64,000 nt of DNA from Pyxidicoccus trucidator (GTDB lineage Bacteria; Myxococcota; Myxococcia; Myxococcales; Myxococcaceae). The stretch lies in NCBI RefSeq assembly GCF_010894435.1, contig NZ_JAAIXZ010000002.1, positions 682,001-746,000 on the forward strand, read 5' to 3'. Under the pieces are notes generated by a model. That model saw only the letters and a list, made by a program, of their open reading frames with translations. It made no database searches and was not told the DNA's origin. Shown one piece after another: positions 17,633 to 25,802 of this stretch (its first letter is position 1; the number at the start of each line of letters is the position of its first letter). Position numbers and translations under genes: made by a program.

Positions 17633-18649
17633 ATGGATGCCCACACCGACGGCGCTGGCGACAGACAGCGCCTCCTTCAAGCGCCCTTCGTACCGCGCTG
17701 GGGCTCCTTGAGCGCAGGGCACCTGCTGGTGCCGCTGTGCGCGGTGGTCAGTCTCCTGCCCTTCGTGTCCACGGGAGTCGCACTGGTGGCGGGAGTCGGC
17801 GTGGCACTGACGGTGGGCAACCCCTACGTGGACTTCACCCGCCGGGCCACCCACGCGCTGCTGTCGCTCGCGGTGGTGGGGCTGGGCGCGGGCATGGACC
17901 TGCGCGTGGTCGCCGCCGTGGGGGCAGGGGGCGTGCTCTACACGGTGGTGGGCATCGGCACCTGCCTGCTGCTGGGAATCCTGCTGGCCCGGGTGCTCGG
18001 GGTGTCACGGGAGGCGGGCCTGCTCATCAGCATCGGCACGGCCATCTGCGGAGGAAGTGCCATCGCGGCGGTGGTGCCGGTGTTGCGCCCGAAGGAGCAG
18101 GAGGTGTCCGTGGCGCTGGGCACGGTGTTCCTGCTCAACGCGGTGGCCCTCTTCGCCTTTCCGGCCGTGGGGCACGTGCTTCAGTTGGACGCGAACCAGT
18201 TCGGGCTGTGGAGCGCCCTGGCCATCCACGACACCAGCTCCGTGGTGGGCGCGGCCTTGCGGTACAGCCCGGAGTCGCTGGCGGTGGCCACCACCGTCAA
18301 GCTGGCCCGTGCGCTGTGGATTGTCCCGCTGACGCTGGGGGTGGGGGCGTGGCAACGCCGGAAGGGCGGGGTGGCGCTTCAGGGGCGGACGCGCTGGCCT
18401 TGGTTCATCCTCGGGTTCCTCGCGGCGGCGGCGCTCGTCGCCTGGGTGCCCGGGCTCCAGCCCGCGGGACATGTGGTGGCGGGCGTCTCCCGGCAGGTGC
18501 TGGTGTTGACCCTGTTCCTCATCGGGGCCAACCTCACCCGGAGCGCCGTCCGCGCCGTGGGCATGCGGCCCCTGCTCCAGGGGCTGCTGCTATGGGTGGT
18601 CATGGCCAGCCTGAGCCTGGGCGCCATCCTGTTCCACCTCGTCGCATGA
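17633..18649 (+). CDS. YeiH/UPF0324-family putative exporter
   Basis: The 338-residue polytopic membrane protein has about ten segments. Family signatures include GLGAGMDLRVV, GTAICGGSAIAAVVPVL and SALAIHDTSSVVGAAL. UPF0324 members have been proposed to export sulfate or related anions; the substrate is not settled. ATG 17633 is preferred over the TTG 9 bases upstream. It converges, 11 bases apart, with a LysR gene of the type that controls yeiH in enterobacteria (YeiE), so the pair is probably one functional unit. Confidence 0.87.
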   Translation: MDAHTDGAGDRQRLLQAPFVPRWGSLSAGHLLVPLCAVVSLLPFVSTGVALVAGVGVALTVGNPYVDFTRRATHALLSLAVVGLGAGMDLRVVAAVGAGGVLYTVVGIGTCLLLGILLARVLGVSREAGLLISIGTAICGGSAIAAVVPVLRPKEQEVSVALGTVFLLNAVALFAFPAVGHVLQLDANQFGLWSALAIHDTSSVVGAALRYSPESLAVATTVKLARALWIVPLTLGVGAWQRRKGGVALQGRTRWPWFILGFLAAAALVAWVPGLQPAGHVVAGVSRQVLVLTLFLIGANLTRSAVRAVGMRPLLQGLLLWVVMASLSLGAILFHLVA

Positions 18650-18660
18650 GGTCGCCACCG

Positions 18661-19572
18661 TCACGGCTGGACGGGCGGCGTGGCACGGGCATGCCTCAGG
18701 AAGTGGCCGGCGACTCCCGCGGGGGCGTCCACCGGCAGGACCCATGAGAAGGCGCGCTTCACGTGCAGCCCGGACAGCGGCAGCAGGCGGAAGCGGCCCG
18801 AGGCCAGCTCTCCCTGGATGCTCCAACGGGAGAGGAAGCCCACGCCGAGGCCCGCGGACACGGCGCCCTTGATGGCCTCGGTGCTGCCGAGCTGCAGGTC
18901 TCCCGGCTGGGGGCCCCGGCGCCGCACGCCGACACGCTTCAGGGCGCGCTCCAGCACGGCACGCGTTCCCGAGCCCTGCTCGCGCCAGAGCAGCGGCACC
19001 GTCCGGAGCGACTCCACCGTGCGCACCCGCAGCAGCTCCGCCGGAGCCCGCGAGGCGGTGACGGGCACCAGCTCGTCATCCAGGTAGTGCTCCAGCCGGA
19101 TGCGCGAGGCCCGGGCGTGTCCTTCCACCAGCCCCAGCGGCACGCGTCCTTCGCTCACCCATGCGAGCACCTGCTCGGTGTTGCCCACCTCCAGCCGCAC
19201 CTGCACGCCCCGGTGGTCTCGCAGGAAGGACGCGAGCAGGTCTGGCACGACGTAGCTCGCCACCGTCGTGCTGGCCGCCAGCTCCAGCTCGCCACTCAGC
19301 GCTGCTTCTCCCGCCACCGCGAGCGCCGCTTCGTCCAGGAGCCGGTGATGGCGCTGGGCGTACTCCAGCAGGATGCGCCCGGCTTCGTTGAGGCGCACGC
19401 CTCGCGCGGTGCGCACCAGCAGGGGGCGGCCACAGTCATGCTCGAGCTGGCGCACCTGCGCGGTGACGGCCGGCTGCGACAGGTGCAGGAGCCGCGAGGC
19501 CGCGGACATCTGGCCTGTCGTCGCCACGACACGGAAGGTTTCGAGACGGCGAGGGTCGAGACGGGAAGACAG
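18661..19572 (-). CDS. LysR-family regulator, probably of the adjacent YeiH-type exporter
   Basis: An N-terminal winged helix-turn-helix (LDPRRLETFRVVATTGQMSAASRLLHLSQPAVT) is followed by a substrate-binding domain (about 95-303). It is close in style to YeiE/CysB-type LysR proteins. The start is a problem: no ATG, GTG or TTG lies in frame between the upstream gene and the start of the helix-turn-helix. I place the start at CTG 19572, which has GGAG 7 bases upstream, giving 303 residues. An undetected frameshift or assembly error is the alternative. Confidence 0.85.
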   Translation of the reverse strand: MSSRLDPRRLETFRVVATTGQMSAASRLLHLSQPAVTAQVRQLEHDCGRPLLVRTARGVRLNEAGRILLEYAQRHHRLLDEAALAVAGEAALSGELELAASTTVASYVVPDLLASFLRDHRGVQVRLEVGNTEQVLAWVSEGRVPLGLVEGHARASRIRLEHYLDDELVPVTASRAPAELLRVRTVESLRTVPLLWREQGSGTRAVLERALKRVGVRRRGPQPGDLQLGSTEAIKGAVSAGLGVGFLSRWSIQGELASGRFRLLPLSGLHVKRAFSWVLPVDAPAGVAGHFLRHARATPPVQP

Positions 19573-19666
19573 GGCGGGCTCCGGACGGAACGGGTCGACG
19601 CTTCGTCGGAACAGAAGCCCTGTCGCGGTCCACGCGCAAGTGCGCAGGGACCTGGCGCCCCGGGGT

Positions 19667-20926
19667 TCAGGGGGCGTCGCCGAGCACGGTGCTACTGCAC
19701 ACGGCCATGCCGGGGAAGGCGGAGAACCCCCGCTGGCAGCCGACGTCGCGAATGGCGAGGGCGCGCTGCCGGGCATCGAAGACCTGCAGGGCCGTGGAGA
19801 GCTCCGACACGAGCTGGGCCTTGAGGGCCTCGGTCTGGCTGCTGGGGCCGGAGGCCAGCCCCCGGTAGGTGGCAATCTCCAGCAGCGCGTCGAAGACCGC
19901 GCCCAGGGCCGCTTCGGTGGTGCGCTCGGCGGGCGGCAGCGCGGAGAAGTTCACTCCCGTCTCCCAGACGTGCCGCAGCACGTGCATCGTCTGGACGCAC
20001 TCCGCGTTGGACATGTCGATGGTGAAGGTGCGCTGCAGCCCGGTGGGGCCGTAACTGGAGGACGCATCGGTGCAGACGTGGTGGGAGATGCGGTCGGCCA
20101 GCGTGTGCAGATAGATGCCGGCCCGGGCCTCGGGCGCATTGGCTCCGATATAGGTGTCGAAGTCGGTGGCGAGCACGCCGGCCTCATCATCGATGACCTG
20201 CGGGCCGGTCTGGAGGTTGAAGGGAACGGCCGTCGGTCCCACCGCCGCGAGGCTCCCGGAGATGGTGCCCGGCTGTCCGCCGAACTGGTAGCACGCCGGA
20301 CCGAGCGCATAGCCGCCACCGGACGTGGGCACCGTCAGGCCGGCAGCGCAGGCGCGACCGGGAGCCGAGCCCCCGAGCGCCCACGCGCGCAGGTTGGTGA
20401 GCAGCACCTCGTCCACGTCCTCGGCGTCCGGATGCAGGCCGTCCACGGTGGGGTCGGGCGCCGTGGAGCCTCCATTGCGCGGGGCGACGAAGTGGAAGAG
20501 CACGCCGCCGGTGGCGAAGTTGCCCCGGTTGACGCCGTTGATGGAGCGGGTGGTGCGCTGCACGCCATCGGAGAGCGGCGCCCCCGAGAGGGTGCGCGGC
20601 TCGAAGACGCTCAAGTCGGTGGCCTGGTCGTAGGCGGCAATCCAGTAGGCCTTGTCGGCCGGAAAGCCCACGGCCTGGGCGAGCAGGTGGGTGGTATCGG
20701 CGTGGACGAGGCTGCGGCCGCCGCTCGACTGCGCCTGGGCATTTCCCGCCGCGGCGAGCGCCGCGGTCTTGCACTGCGCCGATGCGTTTCCAGGCGCGCA
20801 GCCGGCGGGGAGCGGCTGGCAGTTGAGCGGTGTTCCTCCATCGGTGGCGTAGCAGAGGTCCTCGCCGAAGCCGAAGCTGGAGGTGGACAGCAGGAGGGTG
20901 GCAAGCATCAGGAGTCTTGGGTGCAT
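19667..20926 (-). CDS. Secreted protein of unknown function with HxxxDxxxHH motif
   Basis: The 419-residue protein has a signal peptide (cut after about 20) and eight or so Cys residues that could form disulfides. Residues around 270 read IYLHTLADRISHHVC, an HxxxDxxxHH pattern in a helix like those that bind zinc in the phospholipase C/S1-P1 nuclease group, but the rest does not let me name a family. ATG 20926 has GGAGG just upstream; GTG 20941 is an alternative. It precedes the LysR gene on the same strand. Confidence 0.72.
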   Translation of the reverse strand: MHPRLLMLATLLLSTSSFGFGEDLCYATDGGTPLNCQPLPAGCAPGNASAQCKTAALAAAGNAQAQSSGGRSLVHADTTHLLAQAVGFPADKAYWIAAYDQATDLSVFEPRTLSGAPLSDGVQRTTRSINGVNRGNFATGGVLFHFVAPRNGGSTAPDPTVDGLHPDAEDVDEVLLTNLRAWALGGSAPGRACAAGLTVPTSGGGYALGPACYQFGGQPGTISGSLAAVGPTAVPFNLQTGPQVIDDEAGVLATDFDTYIGANAPEARAGIYLHTLADRISHHVCTDASSSYGPTGLQRTFTIDMSNAECVQTMHVLRHVWETGVNFSALPPAERTTEAALGAVFDALLEIATYRGLASGPSSQTEALKAQLVSELSTALQVFDARQRALAIRDVGCQRGFSAFPGMAVCSSTVLGDAP

Positions 20927-21037
20927 GCCCTCCGCGAACACGCGCCAGCCCTACAGGTTGCGCGGCGCCCTGGCCTGCGCTTGGGACTGAGGGTGTCCTG
21001 CACCGCGCGAGCGCGAGCGCGGGCAGGCCTCGTCCGC

Positions 21038-22444
21038 TCAGCGCGCGCCCGTTACCTGGAGGCGCGCATCGGTCAGCTTCTCGCCCCGGAGGAAGGCCTT
21101 CATGCGCTCCAGGATGCGCGGGTCCGACTGGAAGAGGCCGTCATGGCCCGCCCCCTCCAGCACCAGGTGCACGGCCCTGGACAGCCCGGGGCGCAGCGCC
21201 TCCGCGTTGTCGGGAGGCGTGCGGCCATCCAGTGTGCCGCTGATCATCAACACGGAGACCTGCGCCTTCAGCGGGCCCCGGAAGCCCTCGCCCAGGTCCA
21301 CCACCCCGGGAGCCCAGGCGGCCTCCGCCACGCCCGCGTTGACCGCTCCCCCCAGCAGGGCCGTGCGTGCCTCACGGGCAATCCGGGCGCTGCGAGCAGG
21401 GCTGATTCCGGACGCGGCATCCATGGCCAACGACATGGGCCCCAGCTCTCCTCTTCGGAGGTCCGACGCGAAGGGGGCCATCGCCTCGAAGTGTCCCGCC
21501 TCCAGCACGGGGAGCAGCGTCAGGAAGCGCTCGAAGGTGGCCGGGTCTCGCAGTGACTCGAACGTGGCCCGCTGCAGGTCGAACCGGGTTGCAATCCACG
21601 TCCGCTCGGTGCCCGTCTTGTCATCCGTGAACTTCACGGTGCGCGGACCGCGCCCCAGCGCATCCATCAGGGTCCGCAGCCGGACCCTGAGTCCCTTGCC
21701 CTTCGGCTCCCGGGCGCGCAGCAGCGCGTCCCAGCGGTCCAGCAGCGCCTCGGCCTGGGCGGGCCGCTTCCAGGTGTCGTCCGGCCCCTCCACTCCGGCC
21801 AGGATGGCGTGGTCCACCTTGTCCGCATGGTGCCGCAGGTACGCCAGTCCCAGGTGCGTCCCGTAGCTGATGCCCCAGAGGTTCAAGCGGGGCACGCCCA
21901 GGGCCTCGCGAAGGGACTCCAGGTCCTCGGCGCTCTCCACCGTGGTGTAGGCGCCCAGGTCCACGCCCGCGGCGGTCCACGCCTGCGCGGCCTCGGTGGT
22001 GGCCTTCTTCAGCGTCGCGGTCAGCAGCGCCTCATCCACCGGCTGGTCCAGTGGGACCGACCAGGGGTGGCCCAGCTCGGGGTGGAAGGTGGACTGCCCC
22101 GTGCCTCGCTGGTCCAGGGCGATGACGTCCGCCACCTCGCGAAGCGCCAGGAAGAGGTCATGGCGGACGCCTCTCGCGGCATCGATGCCCGAGCCGCCCG
22201 GTCCGCCCGCGAGATAGACGATGGGCGCTCCCGGCTTCGGGTTCGTGCTCTTGAAGCGGACGAAGCGCAGAGTGAGCGAGGCGCCCTCGGGCCGGGCGTG
22301 TCGCACGGGGACGGTCAGGTGGCCCAGCTCGGTCTCCACTGTCCGACCATCCCTGGCGCGGAAGGTGTGGGGCTCCAATCGAAGGTCCGCGGCATGCGCC
22401 AGGACGAAGGGGGTGAGCAGGGTGAAGAGCAGCAGGGCTCGCAT
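21038..22444 (-). CDS. Secreted alpha/beta hydrolase, S33 (tripeptidyl/prolyl aminopeptidase-like)
   Basis: The 468-residue protein has a signal peptide (1-19, ending AHA). The S33 fold is shown by the oxyanion-hole motif YLAGGPGGSG, VIALDQRGTGQS, the nucleophile elbow GISYGT with Ser193, and C-terminal SGTLDGRTPP (acid) and EGAGHDG (His). Such enzymes remove proline or tripeptides from peptide N-termini. GGAGGAG lies 4 bases before the ATG. It is divergent from the sensor kinase gene that starts 130 bases away. Confidence 0.88.
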   Translation of the reverse strand: MRALLLFTLLTPFVLAHAADLRLEPHTFRARDGRTVETELGHLTVPVRHARPEGASLTLRFVRFKSTNPKPGAPIVYLAGGPGGSGIDAARGVRHDLFLALREVADVIALDQRGTGQSTFHPELGHPWSVPLDQPVDEALLTATLKKATTEAAQAWTAAGVDLGAYTTVESAEDLESLREALGVPRLNLWGISYGTHLGLAYLRHHADKVDHAILAGVEGPDDTWKRPAQAEALLDRWDALLRAREPKGKGLRVRLRTLMDALGRGPRTVKFTDDKTGTERTWIATRFDLQRATFESLRDPATFERFLTLLPVLEAGHFEAMAPFASDLRRGELGPMSLAMDAASGISPARSARIAREARTALLGGAVNAGVAEAAWAPGVVDLGEGFRGPLKAQVSVLMISGTLDGRTPPDNAEALRPGLSRAVHLVLEGAGHDGLFQSDPRILERMKAFLRGEKLTDARLQVTGAR

Positions 22445-22573
22445 GAATCTCCTCCAGTGGGTGTGCCCTGAAACTAGGAGTCACCCGGGCCTCGCGGGGG
22501 AGCGCATCGCCCAGCGTCTCGTGACGTCGCCCAGGTGCGAGGCGAGGGGCGCCGGACTGCGTATGCTGGCGTC

Positions 22574-24250
22574 ATGTCTCGCTGGCTGCTCATCGCGTGC
22601 CTGGGAATCTTCCTCATGGCCCAGACGCCCGTTCCCTCGATTGAAGAGGCGCGGGTCGAGGTGCACGCGGAAGACCTCCCCGTGGAACGCGCCCTGGCTC
22701 CCGGCGGTGAAGGCTGGCGCACCGTGTCGATGTGGCGCGTCGCCGAGGGGCCAGCTCCCTTCTGGATTCGCACCCGCGTCCACGTCCCTCCGCGAGCACC
22801 CGGGGAGCCCACGCCCGCCCTGGCCCTTTCCCTGCTGGGCTCGTGGGAGGCCTGGTGGGACGGAGCGCTCCTGGGGCGCAACGGCCGCGTGGGACGCACG
22901 CCCGGGGAGGAGGTTCCGGGCAACGTGGACCTGCTGCTCCCCCTGCCACCGGAGCACGCCACCCCGGGCCCGCACCTGCTGGTGATACGGGCCTCGGCGC
23001 ATCATCGGGGGTTCCAGCCCATCGGCATGCTCTACCGCCTCCAGGTGGGTGAGGCCTCACAGCTCGCCCGCTCCCGCCTGCTCTGGCTCGTGCCGTCCCT
23101 GGCCACGCTGGGGGCCATGGTGCTGATGGGGCTGCTCCACCTTGCGCGGTACTTCCTGGAGCGGCGCAGCCGCGCCACGCTGTTGCTGGGGCTGCTCTGC
23201 CTGGCCGCCTCGGCGCTGCTGCTCCTCGAAGCGTGGCGGGGGCTCGCGAGCTATCCCTACCCACTGCACATCGTCCGGCTCTGGCTCCTGTCCGCCTTCG
23301 TGTTGGCCGTGGCCGTCCTCCTGCCGGCCACCCTGCACGTGGCCTTCGCCGAGCCGCGCCGAGCCCCCTGGTGGGGGCTGCTGGCGGTGAGCCTGCTCGG
23401 CCTCCTGGCGGTCCGGGGCTTCGATGGCAGGAACGCCCTGGGCCTGGGGCTCTCCCTGGTCGTGTCCCTGGTCATCGTGGTGCGCGCCAGGCTTCGGCGT
23501 GAACCCGGCGCATGGGCGGCCCTGGGGGGACTGGGCTTCGCGATGGCGCTCTACCTCCTGTCGCCCCAGGACTTTCCCGAGCGCGGCTTCTTCATCGCCT
23601 TCGGAGGACTGCTGCTGTGCCTGGGAGGCGTGCATGCCCACCAGCTCCGCCGCCAGCAACAGCGCCTGGACGACGCCACGCGCGCGTCGGAGCGCCTCCA
23701 ACTGGAGCTGCTCAAACGCAGCATCCAGCCCCACTTCCTGATGAACACCCTGGGCGCCGTGAGTGAGTGGGTGGAGACGGAGCCCACCCAGGCCGTGCGC
23801 TTCATCGAGTCGCTGGGCGCCGTGTACCGGCACCTCCTCGGCGTGTCGGGCGAGCGGAGCATCTCCCTGGCCCGGGAACTGGAGCTGTGTCGCGCCTACC
23901 TGGAGGTCATGGGCTACCGCCATGGTCTCACCTTCACGCTGGAGGCCCCGGGCGTGGATGGCGAAGCGACGGTGCCGCCTGCCGTGCTCCACACCCTGCT
24001 GGAGAATGCCTTCACCCACAACCGCTACACCGCGCCGGTGACCTTCCGCCTCCAGGAAGGGCGTGCGGGAGGCCGACGGCGCTACACCTTCAGCGCGCCG
24101 ACCGGCACGCGTGCGGCTGCGGGCATGGGGGAGGGCACGGGAAGCCGTTACCTCGAAGCGCGGCTGAACGAGACCTTCCCTGGCGCGTGGAGCCTGGAGG
24201 CCGGGCCCACGGAGGCGGGGTGGACCACGGTGATGGAGGTTCCCGCATGA
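22574..24250 (+). CDS. LytS-type membrane sensor histidine kinase
   Basis: The 558-residue protein has a signal-like first helix and a 140-residue extracytoplasmic beta domain (a galactose-binding-like jelly roll is plausible from SLLGSWEAWWDGALLG). Seven membrane segments follow (about 170-360), as in 7TMR-DISM sensors, then a short coiled coil and a His_kinase domain with His387 in QPHFLMNTL. The ATPase region has LENAFTHN, but a G-box is weak. ATG 22574 starts the signal helix. It overlaps the response regulator gene by 4 bases (ATGA). Confidence 0.9.
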   Translation: MSRWLLIACLGIFLMAQTPVPSIEEARVEVHAEDLPVERALAPGGEGWRTVSMWRVAEGPAPFWIRTRVHVPPRAPGEPTPALALSLLGSWEAWWDGALLGRNGRVGRTPGEEVPGNVDLLLPLPPEHATPGPHLLVIRASAHHRGFQPIGMLYRLQVGEASQLARSRLLWLVPSLATLGAMVLMGLLHLARYFLERRSRATLLLGLLCLAASALLLLEAWRGLASYPYPLHIVRLWLLSAFVLAVAVLLPATLHVAFAEPRRAPWWGLLAVSLLGLLAVRGFDGRNALGLGLSLVVSLVIVVRARLRREPGAWAALGGLGFAMALYLLSPQDFPERGFFIAFGGLLLCLGGVHAHQLRRQQQRLDDATRASERLQLELLKRSIQPHFLMNTLGAVSEWVETEPTQAVRFIESLGAVYRHLLGVSGERSISLARELELCRAYLEVMGYRHGLTFTLEAPGVDGEATVPPAVLHTLLENAFTHNRYTAPVTFRLQEGRAGGRRRYTFSAPTGTRAAAGMGEGTGSRYLEARLNETFPGAWSLEAGPTEAGWTTVMEVPA

Positions 24251-24972
24251 AGGTGCTCATCGTGGAGGACGAGCCCCTGGCGGCCCGGCGCCTGGCGCGA
24301 CTCAGCCAGGAACTGCTGGGCCCGGGCGTGCCGCCGCCCCTCGTGCGCGACAGCCTCGCGGACGCGCGAGAGGTGCTGGCCGGACGCACCGTGGACCTGA
24401 TGCTGCTGGACCTGAACCTCGCGGGGGAGGACGGCTTCCGACTGCTGGAAGAGGCGGCGGCGGGTTCCTTCCACACGGTGGTGGTTTCAGCGAACACGGA
24501 CCAGGCCCTGCGCGCCTTCGAACTCGGGGTGCTGGACTTCGTGGCCAAGCCCTACACGCGCGAGCGGCTGGCCACGGCCCTCACGCGCGTCCAGGGCCGT
24601 GCCGCGGCACCGCTGCGGACCCTGGCCGTGCGCAAGGGCGGAAGCATCCTCCGCGTGCCGCTGGAGACCGTGGCCTACATCCAGGGGGCCGGGGACTACG
24701 CGGAATTGGTGCTGCGCGCTGGTGGCACCGAGTTGAGCGAGAAGAGCCTGGACCGACTGGAGGTCCTGCTCCCCTCGGACTTCGTGCGCATCCACCGCTC
24801 CTATCTGGTCCCCCTCCAGGACGTGGCCCGCTTGTGGACTCAAGAAGGCTCACGCACGTCCGTGGAGCTGAAGGCGGGCACGCGGCTTCCCGTGGGCCGA
24901 AGCCGCGTGAAGGCACTCAAGGAGCGGTTGGAGCCCACGTCCGTGGACTCCGGGATGCCGCCACGGAAGTAG
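24247..24972 (+). CDS. LytTR-family response regulator
   Basis: The receiver domain (1-120) has acidic pocket VEDE, phospho-acceptor Asp55 in LLDLNL and Lys in AKPYTR. The LytTR DNA-binding domain (about 130-235) is marked by YIQGAGDYAEL, FVRIHRSYLV and RLPVGRSR. Its start overlaps the stop of the LytS-like kinase, so the two are made in step and form a cognate pair. Target genes are not apparent here. Confidence 0.95.
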   Translation: MKVLIVEDEPLAARRLARLSQELLGPGVPPPLVRDSLADAREVLAGRTVDLMLLDLNLAGEDGFRLLEEAAAGSFHTVVVSANTDQALRAFELGVLDFVAKPYTRERLATALTRVQGRAAAPLRTLAVRKGGSILRVPLETVAYIQGAGDYAELVLRAGGTELSEKSLDRLEVLLPSDFVRIHRSYLVPLQDVARLWTQEGSRTSVELKAGTRLPVGRSRVKALKERLEPTSVDSGMPPRK

Positions 24973-25022
24973 CGGACCTGGCCCTCGGCGCGCGCCGTGC
25001 ACTGCTCGCGTTTCCCCAGGCG

Positions 25023-25670
25023 CTACTCGCAGGTGAACACGGGCGGCAGGTCCTCGATGTTGATGTGGCAGGGCGTGGCCTCGAAGGCGCCGAAGCGCTG
25101 CTGCGACGCCGTGGCGCCGAAGGACACGTAGTACGCACCCTGGCCTCCGCCGCTGGCGCCCAGGTCGAGCGACTGGAGGAAGACGCCGCCGGACTGCGCG
25201 GACCCGAGGGTGCTCGTGTTGTTGCACTGCCCGTCGCGCTCGGCGGTGAAGACGATGGTCCACCGGTCCTGGAACGGTCCCGCCGAGGTGTCGTCATGGT
25301 GGACGACCTTGTAGAAGCCCGCATCGAGCGGGAGGGCATTCGCCTCGGCCCAGTCCTCGGTGTAGCCGTCCGCCTTGCCCAGCTCGAAGGTAATCCCCTT
25401 CTCCCACGGGGCGATCTTGCCCTGCTTGAACCGGGCGCAGGCGCCCGGCTTGTCCGTGAGCATGAGCAGGGCGGAGCGGTTGTCGCCGTTGAGCGTCAGG
25501 AGGATGGCCTCCCTGGGATGGAAGAGGCTGGCCTGGAGCTCCTCGTTGGAGAGTGACACGCCCTGCTTGGCGAGCACCTCGGCCACCTCGCTGGAGGAGG
25601 GGGTGGCGACTTCGGTGCCGCAGCCCCAGGCCGACAGGGACAGGATGAGAAGGGACGCTGAACGATTCAT
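25023..25670 (-). CDS. Putative lipoprotein of unknown function
   Basis: The 215-residue protein has a signal peptide ending near SAWGC, a loose lipobox (Cys17). The mature part contains four further Cys and a beta-rich pattern (AILLTLNGDNRSALLML, AYYVSFGAT). I do not recognise the family. It converges with the LytTR regulator gene, 50 bases away, and is divergent from the membrane kinase gene starting at 25803. The 132-base gap between them must hold both promoters. Confidence 0.7.
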   Translation of the reverse strand: MNRSASLLILSLSAWGCGTEVATPSSSEVAEVLAKQGVSLSNEELQASLFHPREAILLTLNGDNRSALLMLTDKPGACARFKQGKIAPWEKGITFELGKADGYTEDWAEANALPLDAGFYKVVHHDDTSAGPFQDRWTIVFTAERDGQCNNTSTLGSAQSGGVFLQSLDLGASGGGQGAYYVSFGATASQQRFGAFEATPCHINIEDLPPVFTCE

Positions 25671-25802
25671 GGATGGACTCGCTGGTGGTGAAGGCGGGCT
25701 GGATTCAGGCCGCCATCCACTACGAGTCGCCCACGACCTCACCGTCCCAGGATTCCCACCCGTCTTCACGAAGCGCCGACAGGTCGACTACCGTCCCGGC
25801 CC

